DNA from: Clavaria fumosa
Lineage: Eukaryota; Basidiomycota; Agaricomycetes; Agaricales; Clavariaceae
DNA length: 64,000 nt
Direction of reading: 5' to 3'
Assembly: GCA_951802425.1 (NCBI GenBank)
Contig: OX637801.1
Location: forward strand, 310,001-374,000
A model generated the notes under the pieces. The model made no database searches. It saw nothing but the letters and a program-made list of their open reading frames with translations, and was not told the origin of the DNA. Below, in pieces: positions 42,683 through 54,204 of the stretch (position 1 is its first letter; each line of letters opens with the position of its first letter). A program made the translations under genes and the position numbers.

Positions 42683-44644
42683 TCACCAGGTTTTGGTCTT
42701 GCAGTGTCCAAGTGTAGGGGCGATGGTGCCATGAGAAGATTCCATATGAATGACATGCTTGGAGTAAAGTGGGTTGCCAAGCTTTTCCCAAACGTCTCTC
42801 CTCATTGCCACAATCGAGCTTCCCTGGTCAAGAAGGCACTCCACAGCGATCCGACCATCTAGAATACCTTCTACAGTCCGGAGCGGAGTGGTGTCTACTG
42901 CGACAATGAGACCCGATGTGTCTGGGGTCGTGATATTCATATACAGGGTATCCTGAACTGCGGCGGTGGTGACCAGTACATGGTGGGCAGTTACCATGTC
43001 CTTCATCTTTTTACACACATCTCCAGAAATGGTGAGCAATTCATGGGGGGTGACACAGACGGGGATGTCGAGAGCGCAATCAAAGACCTGTTGAACTGTT
43101 ACCAGATTTTCTATCGGAGCTTGGTAATGATATTGAACATCGGGTCATTCGATTCTTTCCGGCTTCGATGGACAAGTAACCTGGGTCGGTGTAATGACAA
43201 CAGCGGGCGGAGGAGGTAACCTAGATGGCTGTGGATCGTTATTTTGGGGTGCGGGCGCTTTCCTTTTGCCCTTGTCTATTTTCTTTGCCACATCATTCAC
43301 GAAGGTGCAAGCCATATTTTCCAGGGCAATCCTCTCACTATCTTCCTTGTCCGAATCGTCTTCCATATCCGTGGGGTCACCGGATGATCCGGTAGGCTGT
43401 GCTTCAAATACCGCGGTAGTCACCAGCTGCGTATTCTGGGATTGGTAAGTGGCGTAGTACTTATCAAAGCGCTCTGATAGGTTGTTCCCCACGATAGTGC
43501 TTGCCAGGTATCGTCCGGAAGGAAGGCAGATCCTGCCTTCGGTGTTCCGTATACATTTACTGGACTTGATGTATTCAAGGGCTTTCGGACAGGCACTAAC
43601 AAAATGACCTAGTTCCGAACAGAAGTTACATGTCCGGTTTGTAGGGGGATTCGTCGTCCGGAGGGCAGAACATTTTGCCGGTTCGAGAGACTGAGCTGAC
43701 AAGATTGATTCCAGGCGAGCCATTGTAGAAGCAAATGTTGCCAGGGCCACAGACATGTCAAGCTCTTCCTTCTTGACTGCTGGTTTTGTTTCTCTCCCGG
43801 GGGCTGAAAATGCGAAACGGACGGGTCCAGAAAATTGATCGGTTGTCACAGAGTGTGGGGACATCGAAGAAAGTAGGAACTCGGCTGCAGCGTGTACCTC
43901 ATTCATGGGGTATGGATCCTCCGGATGGTGATTCAGTAGTATAATAGTGAGCCAGCTCTCGATCTGGCGCCTTGTATGATCCCCAAATCTGAGGATGTAA
44001 AGTCAGTTCCTATCATTTGTAGACATACACTGTGAACTGATCAAATGCGAGGTGATCTGAAGAAAGTCCTGGTAGTACTCTCCGTGTTCTGTACATGTGT
44101 AAACTCCTTTTTGGGCCGAGTCTGATATGAAACGGTCCAAATCAGTGACGGGGAACAAACAGCCGCCATTGGAACTTGGATAAAGGCGTCGGACGGCCGC
44201 TTTGAAGGTATCCCAAGTCCATTTCGGGTGTGGTTCGGGTGTGAGAGTCTCCCAAAGAAGACACGTATCAGTGTTGAGGTAATGCTTTGCATACTGAATT
44301 AAATTGGGTTCTGGGACATCTGGATTAATGCTGGTGAGTACGATGTCGATGTCCTCGAAGTACCGATTGAGGTGCGTCGGTACTCCATCAAAGGCAGGGG
44401 CCCCGTGGGCACCACGGAGGGGATATCTCGGTTGGTTGGCCATTGCTATTGCTGCGTGAGGAAGTTCTTGTGCGGCATTGGGAGGATTCTGTGGTTCGTC
44501 CATTAGAAATTGTAAGGTGTTCTGTTCAAGGGGTAGTGGTGTGAGCGGTGAGTGTGGTTCTTCGAAGATCTGTGGTAATGAAGTAACTGGGGTGGCGAAG
44601 CTCATGTGGGAGTAAACAATGGATGAAATACTGGGAATGTCCAA
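42683..44644 (-). pseudogene. Gypsy gag-protease with premature TGA stops (D)
   Basis: One frame runs from the ATG at 44644 to 42683 and is broken by TGA at about 44003 and 43145. The Gag part has a matrix/capsid-like region (TWDTFKAAVRRLYP near 44210) and a CCHC knuckle (CNFCSELGHFVSAC near 43630). The protease shows VECLLDQGSSIVAM (near 42825), the DxG-type active site with DQG in place of DSG. The frame is the same on both sides of each stop, so each is a single substitution, consistent with CGA to TGA. The rest of pol has been lost to the left. Confidence 0.78.
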
Positions 44645-44903
44645 TGGAAGAAAGTGGGAAGTTTCAATTACTTCTCCAGGAGGTTCAGAATGTGGTGGTT
44701 CTGTGATCGGATTCGGGTTTCAAGTTCTCAGGTGTTCGGAGTGTCGAGGCTGGAAAACGGAGGAGCCTCTGGGAATCCTTGAAGGCTGTAGTGAAGATGT
44801 TGTTATGACCCCCTCGCGGTGGGCTCCAAAATTGTAGTAGGCTGTACTGGTGTTGGCTGCAAATAGGTGTTTGCGGCCAGGTTCTTCAGGGGGTCTTATC
44901 ACA

Positions 44904-45310
44904 TGTCAGGGACACTTGACAGATCCTTGGAGGATACAGAGGTTGAGTATGTATGGCTCGGGAAGAGTGAATATATGCTGTCCAGAGTATCCAGTATCGT
45001 TCTGGTGAGTTCCGGAAATCGGCTCAAAGGTGCGAAGGGCTGGTGACGACGAAGGCCAGCGGATCAATGGGTACGACGAAGGGTGAGCTTGCTAAAGATC
45101 ACAGCATGATGTGGGCGTTCAAAAAGCTGAATTTCCATATAGTCCAGTACATACTTAAGTACATTTTTCTAAATACAGCAAACCCGATTCTACGGAAATC
45201 TCTGGAAGCTACAGAAGGCAATGTGATATTGTATACAAGGTCATATAGGGGTCTTAATTCATAAAAGAGTCATGCGGTTCAGAGGGATGAAATGTCTGAT
45301 GACCAACACA
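44904..45310 (-). repeat. 3' piece of D's 5' LTR
   Basis: Starts TGTCAGGGACACTTGACAG on the plus strand. It continues at 52258-52667 after the inserted element C. It is homologous to 62381-63171 read on the opposite strand. Confidence 0.82.
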
Positions 45311-45871
45311 TGTCAGTCCAGGTCCCTAACAAAAGCGGAAGGGGGAAGGTAACTCAATTTCAACATGAGGAATTACATTAATTACATGGGTATTATATAT
45401 ACTAAAGGGAGGGGCTGTGCAGAGAATGAGTCATAAGTGGGAGAGCGAGGCTACGCGTCCTGAGTCATGCGGGATAGGGGAGGCAGTATAGGGAAAAGGG
45501 GATGCCAAATAGGGAAGGTAGCGGCGAGGTACAGATAAGGGGAGGATGACAAGAGAAATGCTTAGCATGGGCTTGGCTGGCCATGGAGGGGCCTGGATTA
45601 GTTCCGATTAGGGTAGATTGCTTGATATGGGAGCTGTCAGAGTGATTATTGCTGATCCGCCCCCATCACGAATTGCAAAGCATGGGAAAAGGTCGAGGAA
45701 CGTGGGCGTGGGCACGTGGCGGCGCTTGTTGGAAGTTCGTAGGCGCCAGAGCATGGTCGCGAGCAACTCCAAAGGTTGCGGGGGGTCACATGATCCCATA
45801 TGCGGTCCTCATAACTAGTTCCTAATGTGTTGTGGGTTCAGTGACAGTGGCTTACATAAGCGATCCTGACA
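45311..45871 (-). repeat. 3' LTR of element C
   Basis: 561 bp, matches 51718-52257 with indels totalling about 21 bp and scattered transitions (for example GTCACATGATC here against GTCACGTGATC there). Confidence 0.9.
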
Positions 45872-45897
45872 TGGCCCCCTCCTCAAGGCTGGGCGTC

Positions 45898-46725
45898 TCA
45901 ACCGGCCAGTCGTGCCTTGTCCGGGTGTTTGAGGAAGAAGTCGCGGAGGAGAATCGCGACATTGGTAAGGTTCTGGCGGGGTTCCCGGGTGTTTTCTTCG
46001 ACGGGGTAGCCTAGCCACTTTACCAGGTATTTCACTCCCCATCCTACTTTCTTTACATCCAGGATCTCTTCAACATCATATTCCAAATGGTCATCATCGA
46101 TGGTTGGAGGAGGTGGGGGGGGTCGGGCCTGGGAGGCGAAAGAAGGGGGGATGAAAGGGGTTAGGAGAAGCTCATTGAATACATTGTGAATGTGCCAAGC
46201 AGGAGGTGGCTTGAGGCGATACCCTGCCGGTCCTACTTTCTCGATGATGGCAAAAGGTCCAGCCTGTATGTTGTCAAGTTTCTTATTTGGGTGGTCCATT
46301 TTCAAGTTTCGCGTGTCGAGCCAAACCAAATCTCCCTTCCCATACTTGCGACTGGGTCGTTTTACGCTGTCATAGCTTTTCTTCATTGCCAGTGCAGCTT
46401 TCTCCATAGCCTCTTTGGCAGCACGTCGCAACTCCTCCAACTTCGCCATCCATTCGTCAGCAGCAGGGTTCACCTCCGTCTGGGGATGGACACCTCCATT
46501 CCAAGGGTGTTGGCTGTAGTCCAAGAAGAAGGGCGTGTAGCCAGTCGCAGAATGTTCCCGGTTGTTTAACGCAAATTCTGCTGTGCTCAGCCACTCTGCC
46601 CAGTCATCTTGAAGATGGTCAACATACTCCCGTAGGTAGGTTTCGATCTCTTGGTTTACCCGTTCTGTTTGTCTGTTGGTCTGGGGGTGGAAAGTGGTGC
46701 TTGGGTTGGCCTTTATTCCAATCAT
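45898..46725 (-). pseudogene. Integrase C-terminus and chromodomain (C)
   Basis: It starts just after a TGA that splits the integrase core. It carries the catalytic Glu (QTERVNQE near 46665), the GPY/F-type module (DLVWLDTRNL ... GPFAIIEKVGPAGYRL) and a C-terminal chromodomain (YDVEEILDVKK, VKYLVKWLGYP, near 46080-45990). In chromoviruses this domain steers integration toward methylated-histone chromatin. It ends in a natural stop at 45898, close to the polypurine tract. Confidence 0.85.
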
Positions 46726-46746
46726 CCAGTAGAACTCCTTTATAAA

Positions 46747-48066
46747 TCATGAGACAAACTGCGGGCTGCGGTCGCTGACAACCTTCTGGGGAATTCCATG
46801 GTTTCGGAATACTCGGTCTCGCAATATCCGTGCTGCTCCTAGACTCGTCAGGTCGAACCCGATCACTTCGATAAGGGTGCGCTTGGTGAATTTGTCGACA
46901 ATCACAAGGATAGTGTCAAACCTGCGAGATTGTGGTAGCGGCCCTACTATATCCCAACTGATCGCCCACCAGGGACCATTCGGGACTGGATGCGGGTATA
47001 GGGGCGTGGCGCGTTTGGTCCGATCGGGCTTGGTTCTCTGGCAACCCTCGCATCCGGCTATGTACTTCTCCACATCCTTCACCATCTCGGGCCACCAGTA
47101 AGCTGTGAGGACCGCTGCTTTCATTTTCTTAACCCCAGGATGTCCTGCGATAGGAAGGTCGTGTTCGTAGTTCAAGACCACCTCGCACACTATCAGGGGT
47201 ATCCACACAGTGTTGTGCCTCCACCACAATCCAAAGCGGTCTCGTGTCCAGCTGTCGTCGAGCTCTTCAGGTTTAGTGACGTATTCCGTGCTCTTTTTCT
47301 GGAGGAGCGTCTCCATTTCAGAGGTGAAGCTGGTTCGGACATCTACTTCAGAGGGGAATATCTGGACGGGGGCGTCTTCCTTGGCTGCGTCTCTATAGTC
47401 TGGTCTTTGCAATAAGGTGTCGGCCTTGGTATTGCTCTTACCAGTCCGATACTTGATCTCAAAGTCGAATTCCTGGAGTTCTCTGTACCATCGTATTTGT
47501 TGAGGCTTCAGTTTCTGGGGTTTTCTGAAGTATTGGAGGTTGGTGTGGTCAGTCCAGATTTCGAAGGTTTCATCCACTCCTACGAGGTATGCTCTCCACT
47601 CTCTCCATGCTCTGATGACCGCAAGTAGCTCCTTGTCATAGACGTCGTAGTTTCTCTCGGCTGCCGTAAGGGCCTCAGAGATGTAGTTGACCGGTCTCCA
47701 AGTCCCATTGGGCTGCTGCTGAGAGAGGACTCCACCCGTGGCAAGATTACTCGCATCCGTTTCTACCTTCCACTTGCCCATATCCTGGGGTAGAGCGAGG
47801 ACTGGAGCAGAGACGAGTGCCCTTTTCACATCCAGGAAGGCTGTGACCTGTTCGCTCTGCCAGCACCAAGGAACATTACCGGTGAGTTTAAACAGGGGTT
47901 TGGCCCACGAGGACAGATTAGGGATGAATCTCCGTAGGTGGTTCACCATTCCCAGAAAGCGTTGGAGTTCCTTGACGTTTCGGGGCTCCAGCCAGTTTCG
48001 GATAGTGTCTGCCTTGGCCAGGTCGTGTTTGAGCCAGTTATGTGAGAGTCTGAGTCCCAGATAGAA
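46747..48066 (-). pseudogene. RT thumb, RNase H and integrase core (C)
   Basis: The frame follows directly after the MITE insertion (FYLGLRLSHNWL). It contains the RNase H acids (KVETDASNLATGG, YDVYDKELLAV, EIWTDHTNLQYF), the HHCC integrase finger (HPGVKKMK ... CEGCQRTKP) and two catalytic aspartates (WDIVGPLP, KVVSDRSPQF). It ends at a TGA (46745) where the protein should continue into the chromodomain part. TGG to TGA is the simplest explanation. Confidence 0.85.
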
Positions 48067-48068
48067 TA

Positions 48069-48450
48069 CTGTATCATTTCGACCACATGTTCACGCCACA
48101 CTTACATAAGCAGGTGGTCACGCATCCACTTGGAGTTCAGAGCTCAACATGATGTGTGACCAGGGTTGAAACAAGTTCAAGCTGGTCAACGAGCAGATTT
48201 TGAGGAGGTGGAGGAGGCTCAGCAGTTGAGTATTGCAGCAATTGTTAAACAACTAGAAGAGATACAAGAAGGGGGGAGAGGGCAAAGGCATAAATTGAAA
48301 AGCAGTAGGTACAATAATGACTTTGAGGCTCATTGAAATTAGTCACGCCTCCAAGTTCATCTATGAAAATATTGCGTGACAGTCACACAGTTTGTGTTCA
48401 GTTCAGAGGTCCGCGTGACGCGTGACGAACATGTGGTCGAAATGGTACAG
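48069..48450. mobile_element. Mariner-type MITE, 382 bp, in RT of element C
   Basis: Terminal inverted repeats CTGTAYCATTTCGACCACAT, flanked by TA (48067-48068 and 48451-48452). Removing it with one TA joins the RT frame exactly (EKAEV then FYLGLRL). No coding capacity. Its ends differ from those of the Tc1-like element at 24036 and 37709, so another mariner-like transposase must have moved it. Confidence 0.88.
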
Positions 48451-48452
48451 TA

Positions 48453-49362
48453 CCTCAGCCTTCTCGAATTCGCACTTGCTCAGTCGGAGGCACAGCCCAT
48501 TGTTGCAGAACTTCTGTAGAACTCAGTCCATCCAATATTGGTGGGTCGCGAGGTCATCGGCAAAAATGATGACATCATTGATGTATGTGAGTACATGTCC
48601 ACCGGCGATCTCTTCCCTTAAGATATGGTTCATGAATCTTTGGAAAGTTGCGGGGGCATTCTGGAGTCCAAACCACATCACTGTAGGTTCGAACAAACCT
48701 CGCGAAGTCAAGAATGCGCATCTCTCCTGGTGCCCCTCCCACAGTCTCATAGATGGAAATCCCCCTTTTGCATCGATCTTGGAGAAGATCTTGGGTCCAC
48801 GCAGCTTGTCCACGCAGTCGCAGATGCATGGCAGTGGGAACTTATCTTTGATCAGAAATGAGTTGAGGCGCGAATAGTCGATGATCAGTCGGAGTTTATC
48901 CTTTTCTTGCTTGAAAAAGAATGGACTGGCATAGGGTGAGTCGGAGGGCCTTATCCTTCTGGAGGTTAACTGTTCATCGATCCACTGATTCATCTTGAGC
49001 GTTTCTTCTCTCGTCAGCGAATATAGCTTGGAAGACAGGTGTCCCGGATCCTCGCGGAACTCGATCTTGATGTCAAAATCAGGTTGCGGTTTGGGCAACT
49101 CGTCCCATTTAGCTTCACTAAAGACCGTTGGGTACAGCGACGGCCAATCGGGCATGTCTCCCGGATCCAAAGAACGAATGTCCATGGTTGTTTGCAGTGC
49201 ATTGTCCCAGTCAGAACTTTTTGGGTAGGCCCATGGGCTTGCGAGAAGCGGATCAAAGCGGCAACTCTGGGGGCAGCGTTTGAAGGAGACTTTCCCTAGT
49301 GACCAGTCGATCTTGGGGTTGTGTTTCGATAGCCAGTCATGTCCCAGGATGATCTTGTGCAA
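48453..49362 (-). pseudogene. Reverse transcriptase fingers/palm (C)
   Basis: Carries KLRLIIDYSRLN, FSKIDAKGGF, FGLQNAPATFQRFMN and the catalytic box TYINDVIIFAD, where the usual Y-x-D-D reads Y-I-N-D: the first Asp is Asn, consistent with a G-to-A transition. A TGA at about 48520 separates it from the KCEFEKAEV segment. The first TGA upstream (49363-49365) separates it from the protease. Confidence 0.82.
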
Positions 49363-49389
49363 CTTAGCCGTTCCGAGTAAGAAGTGTAT

Positions 49390-49815
49390 TCACTCCTGGT
49401 GGTCCCCTATCGATAACAAGAGATCAATGCCGTCATGGATGGGTCTGTTCTTGTTTGCCGATCTGTCCACATTGTACACTTTGATCGGGTTTTGTAGCGG
49501 GACAGGTTCCAGTCCAAGTTCCTTACACCAGGCTAGATCCATAAAACAATTGGTACAACCTGAGTCAATTAGGACTTTAACGCCTCCCCATTCAGCCATG
49601 GTCAGAGTCTCAAAGTGAGCCGGTAGGGTCAACTCTCTCTTCTGTCTCTTTGGCTTCTCTTCCGCAACCTTCACCATGGTGTTGTCCTCGAGTCTGTTCG
49701 CGCTCCGGGCATGTTTCCGTTGCAAGATCGTATATTGGGGTATACTTGCTACGGTTACAGGGGCAGGGGCAGGGACAGGACTCATACTATTACAGAGGCG
49801 CCAGCTCGGACTCAC
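49390..49815 (-). pseudogene. Aspartic protease (C)
   Basis: Contains VKVLIDSGCTNCFMD, the D-S-G active site of retroviral-type proteases. It overlaps the end of gag (49812-49815) in another frame, a typical gag-pol junction. It ends at a TGA that the sister parts suggest was CGA. Confidence 0.8.
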
Positions 49816-51700
49816 TGCGTCTCTTCTCCAAAACCCTGCTCCTGGGTAGGAGCCGACGGAAGCTGTTGTTGTTGTTGTTGCTGGGCCTGTGGGGCGCCAG
49901 CCATCTGTCTTTCTCTCTCATATATCGCAAGCCTGTTGCGGAGTAGGGCCAGCTCGTTCTCATATTCTTCCACTTCTACTGGGCCAGGGACCATCGCGCG
50001 AACCTGTGGCCTCGGGACATAGGGTCGCGTGTCCGGGAGGTGGCAGTTGCGAGCGATGTGTCCTACCTGGCCACAGCAGAAGCATCGACGCTTGGCCGCA
50101 GGAGCTTGCATCTGGTCCATGATCATCCTGTCACCGGCACCTGCGGGACGGGGCATGATCTGTGGAGCAGGGGTGCGTTGCTGCTGCTGCGGAGCGGAGG
50201 GGAAGCGAGGCGCGGGTTGCGGGGGGTTCGGATTCGGGTAGCGGGGCGGTGTGGGGAGCGGTTGCGACTGTTGGAACTGGGGTGGGGCAGGGCGACTGGC
50301 GTTCTGTTCGTGAATGATCGCGTCTAGCCTTCTCTGTTGGGCGTCCAGTGTCTCCACCAGTCCTTTCCACTGGGTGTAGGTGGTTGGCATTGGGTTTACA
50401 TTGTAGACCCGCGTGGTCAGTCTCCGGTTGAGGTTTGACTCCAGCCAGTGGATAAGCATGTCAGAGTCATTGACCGGGTCCAGCTCTGCCTTGCGCATGA
50501 GGGTCTCGAACAATGCGAAGAACTCTGCGGCTTCTAGCGTACCCTGTTTCAGCTTGGCGATGTCGTTTAGGGCAGTCGCGGTGATGTTAGGGTCATCGAA
50601 GGCCCTTCACAGGTCCACGACGAAATCTTCCCAAGTCCCAGCCACTCCAGCATTTAGAATCTCGTCACCCCGCATGTTCGCCCATTCTGCTGCAAACCCT
50701 TCTCCTGTAATCTTACTCAGCGCAAACAGAATCTTGTTCAAATCATTGGCATAGAGCCCCTGGTTTCCCAGGAACTGCAGTCGGAGGGACCTGAGGAAGG
50801 TCCGGAAATTCTTCTTATTGCCATCAAAGGATGGGACGGCTAGGTCCAGCCTCGGCATTGGGGCTGTGGGGATGGCATCTGCCATTTCGGGTATGGGCGA
50901 GGGTGGCGGCGAGGGTTCTGGCGGCGATGGACTCGCGGGTTGGGGTTGTGGTTCTGGCTCTGGAGTCGCAGGTGACTGTGGTGGTGGTGGTGGTGACGGT
51001 GCTTTCTGGGCTAGGCGCTCGTCTAAACTCGCGAAGTCTACAGGGGGCTCGGTATGAACTGGTGGTGCTGGGGGGGATGGGGTTGACGGGACGACAGATG
51101 AAGGCGAGGGGTCGGTACTCGTGGATGATGAGCTGTTTGATTGCGATGAGACTAAGCTCTGTCTGGATCACCACAGAAATGTGTGTGGGTTCGTTTGTCG
51201 GCTTGTCGTTGTCAGAGTTCACGTAGTCCTTGAGGTTGTCGAGGTTGATATCAATGGTGCTGTGGGCAGGTGACCTCTCTCCTGAGGTCGCGGAATCGGG
51301 TAGGGCAACTGCTAGGGCCTCTCTCAGTCTCTGTTGTCGTCTGCTCTGTTCCTGTGCATATAGCCTTGCGAAGTAAGTCGCGAGTCTTCTCTCTTCTTCA
51401 ATAATCCAAAGTTCAAAGGGACGTAGCTCTCGTCGTCTCAGTACCGCAGTTTCTGTCTCTGAAACGTCGGATTCCGTAGGGGTGTCCGGGTGGATCTCTG
51501 CTCTTATGCGGGTGTCAAAGTACCTTGCCCAGTACTCGTCTTCTCCAAAATCTAGGACCATGGTGAGCCACTCGTCCGTGATGTCTTTGTTATGCGTCAG
51601 GTACGCCAGGGTGATTCTCTTGTCATTCTGTTGCACACGACGGGCAGGGGAAAAGAGGGAAGCTAGGCCGACCAGGGTGAACGGGGTCGAGGTAGCTAGG
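49812..51700 (-). pseudogene. Gag (C), with frameshift and one stop
   Basis: The upstream part (51636-about 51170) is one frame (ending near SLIAIKQL). The rest continues in another (PPVDFASLDERLAQ, then MADAIPTAPMPRLD and the capsid segment KNFRTFLRSLRLQF), so at least one frameshift lies near 51170. A TGA at about 50607 interrupts the capsid. The zinc knuckle CFCCGQVGHIARNC lies near 50080, followed by a Gln-rich tail. Similar in plan to the gag of B1/B2 (LNKILFALSKITGEGFAAEW compares with LKRILFALNQMRGGYAGDW). Confidence 0.78.
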
Positions 51701-51717
51701 GGTGGACATTGAAATTG

Positions 51718-52257
51718 TGTCAGTCCAGGTCCCTAACAAAAGCGGAAGGGGGAAGGTAACTCGATTTCAACATGAGGAATTACATTAATTACATGGGTAT
51801 TATATATACTAAAGGGAGGGGCTGTGCAGAGAATGAGTCATAAGTGGGAGAGCGAGGCTACGCGTCCTGAGTCACGTGGGATAGGGGAGGCAGTATAGGG
51901 AAAAGGGGATGCCAAATAGGGAAGGTAGCAGCGAGGTACGGATAAGGGGAGGATGACAAGAGAAATGCTTAGCATGGGCTTGGCTGGCCATGAAGGGGCC
52001 TGGATTAGTTCCGATTAGGGTAGATTGCTTGATGGGAGCTGTCAGAGCGATTATTGCTGATCTGCCCCCATCATGAATTGCAAAGTGTGGGAAAAGGTCG
52101 AGGAACGTGGGCGTGGGCACATGGCGGCGCTTGTCGGAAGTTTGTAGGCGCCAGAGCATGGTCGCGGGGGGTCACGTGATCCCATATGCGGTCCTTGTAA
52201 CTAGTTCCTAACGCGTTGTGGGTTCAGTGACAGTGGCTTACATAAGCGATCCTGACA
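51718..52257 (-). repeat. 5' LTR of element C
   Basis: 540 bp; the upstream edge is marked by the ACACA duplication. Compared with the 3' LTR it lacks about 20 bp (for example the AACTCCAAAGGTTGC stretch). Confidence 0.9.
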
Positions 52258-52667
52258 ACACATGTCCGGACCGCTCGTAAAATGAAGGAAAGTGTGGCTG
52301 GTACAGCAAAGGGGTACTAGGAACAATGGGCAAAGCACTGCAAAGGGTTTGAAATGTTTAAATGATCAGATGGTTGAAAGGGATCACAATATGAAATTTA
52401 CAGCACGGTATATGAAATAAAGGAAGGGGAATGGAATAGTGAGTATGTCGAGTGCTGACCATGCTGGAGTGATGAAATAGAGAGGTGTAGGCGGTGTGTA
52501 TGACCTGCAGGCTGTGATCATCATGGGGGATCGGAGACTGGGGAGTCCAATGTCGGATAAGTATCGGACGTTTTTCGGATGTTATCGGACGGTGTCGGAT
52601 TGTTATCGGATCGTATTGGACATAATTGCCTTGGATCCCAAAATATCTGGATAGTCGATATCTGTCG
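52258..52667 (-). repeat. 5' piece of D's 5' LTR, with phased TCGGA boxes
   Basis: Continuation of the LTR at 44904-45310. At 52553-52620 it has seven TCGGA/TTGGA boxes at 10-11 bp spacing. It ends near 52667 (CTGTCG, where the related LTR at 62381 has TGACAG on the other strand). Confidence 0.8.
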
Positions 52668-52759
52668 TGTTTCCTTGTCTAAACTGCATATCATCCTTAC
52701 AGCACGCCCCTGGTATCGCTCATACTGGCTTCCAACTTCACACAGGATCAATGCTACTC

Positions 52760-54204
52760 AATTTGACGGTACCATCCGATGATTCACCAGCCCTGAATAA
52801 ATCCTCCACCATCTTTATACCCTGGTCAGATGCAGCAAAGAAAAGAGAAGAACAGATCTGCAAAATTGAATCTTTCCTTTGAAACCTGATCTGTCCTTCT
52901 GGCACCAACGCAAACCAGTTCCAACGATTAGTCCGCTCCGCATCCGAGTTCTTCATCCTTGATGACAAGCTATGGCGTTGCCGACCACCAGGTAGTACCT
53001 CCGGACTACAAACAGCTTGCAATTATCACTGAGGCACACGATTCACTTGGCCACAAAGGCATTTACATTATCCGGACACGTATCTTAAATTGGTTCTGGT
53101 GGCCGGTGTTGGATCAAGACATAAAGTGGTTTGTCCAAACTTGTCACCAGTGCCAGACTCGGCAAATCCGGAAGATCTTTATTCCACCAATGGTCGCCAC
53201 ACCAGCCGGTCTTTTCTGTCGAGCACACATTGATACCATGTTCATACCCAGGGCTCGCAGTTTTCGACTTCTTGTCCATGCCTGATGCTCATTATCCACA
53301 TATCCGGAAGTGGGACCGCTACAAAACGAGACTGCCTGACTTCTCAGAACCTTCATATTTGAAGATATACTGTGCCGATGGGGAGCAGTAGCAGAGATCA
53401 TTACAGATAACAGTACCCCATTTATCAAGGCCCTCGATTTCCTCAAGAAATGGTATGGAATCTGTCACATCTGTATCTCCAGATATAATTCCCGCGCTAA
53501 CGGTGTCATTGAACACCGGTCGGTCTGCGAGTCATTAATCAAAGCAGCAGACGGAGACGAATCGAAATGGCCAGATGTTTTACCCTCAGTCATTTGGGCG
53601 GAACGAACCACAATCCAACGATCCACCGGTCACTCTCCATTTTACATCACACATGGCATTGAACCGCTTTTCCCTTTCGACATATCTGAAGCAACATATC
53701 TAATTCCAACCGCTGACACCCTGATGACTACTGCGGAACTGATAGCCCTTCAAGCCCGCCAACTACAAAAATGAGAAGAAGATCTAGCGACAATCGCCAA
53801 TAAAGTACTCGCTGCCTGAAAACAATCTGTCAAGCAGTTCATCGACGCACACCAGAACTCTATCATCGACTATGATTTCAAACCTGGATCGCTGGTATTG
53901 ATCTGCAATTTGGCCATAGAAATGGAATTAAATCGGAAGATAAAACTGCGATTCTTTGGACCGATGATCGTTGTTTGCCAAACTCAATATGGCACATATA
54001 TCCTCTCGGAACTCGACGGCGCCATCTCAAAAATCCACTATGCAGCTTTCTGTATCATTCCCTACTATCCGCAGTCACAAACATCGATTCCGGTCACATC
54101 CATTATCAACCAAACGACGGAGGTAAGCAAGGACATCCCTCCCAATCAAATACACAAGGCCTCACATAACTCCATTGACACCGAGGACAGGGAAAGCCAA
54201 GCGG
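52760..54204 (+). pseudogene. Gypsy pol 3' region (integrase) of element E, split by B2
   Basis: Integrase of a different Gypsy lineage, decayed. An upstream stretch (REEQICKIESFL, then EFFILDDKLWR) leads to the HHCC finger (EAHDSLGHKG ... CHQCQTRQ near 53040-53160) and the aspartate-containing HIDTMFIP. After a frameshift comes CRWGAVAEIITDNS (second Asp, with GGT/C to AGT giving DNS for DNG) and YNSRANGVIEHRS (Glu) near 53490, then the C-terminal GPY/F-like region (53880-54060). Several stops occur (near 53285, 53773 and 53818). The frame reaches the B2 insertion at 54204 and continues at 60430. Confidence 0.8.

Larger units (their letters stand above)
45311..52257 (-). mobile_element. Full-length Gypsy chromovirus C (TSD ACACA)
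   Basis: LTRs at 45311-45871 (3', 561 bp) and 51718-52257 (5', 540 bp) start TGTCAGTCCAGGTCCC and end GCGATCCTGACA. ACACA directly flanks both ends (45306-45310 and 52258-52262). A polypurine tract (GAGGAGGGGGCCA on the minus strand) precedes the 3' LTR. Domain order gag, protease, RT, RNase H, integrase, chromodomain marks it as a chromovirus. It contains several TGA stops and a 382-bp MITE in RT, so it is not functional. Confidence 0.92.
42690..52667 (-). mobile_element. Gypsy element D, 5' half, split by element C
   Basis: In minus orientation: 5' LTR (52667 to 44904 once element C is removed), a leader with a stem-loop, then gag and protease, truncated at about 42690 by AT-rich sequence. 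No RT or integrase remains. The same LTR plus 70 bp of leader occurs inverted at 62381-63241. The ACACA duplication around element C lies inside the LTR and shows that C arrived later. Confidence 0.8.

Noticed and set aside
45311..52257. Envelope-like gene that would make element C retrovirus-like
   Set aside because: After integrase and chromodomain only the polypurine tract and LTR follow; there is no third gene.
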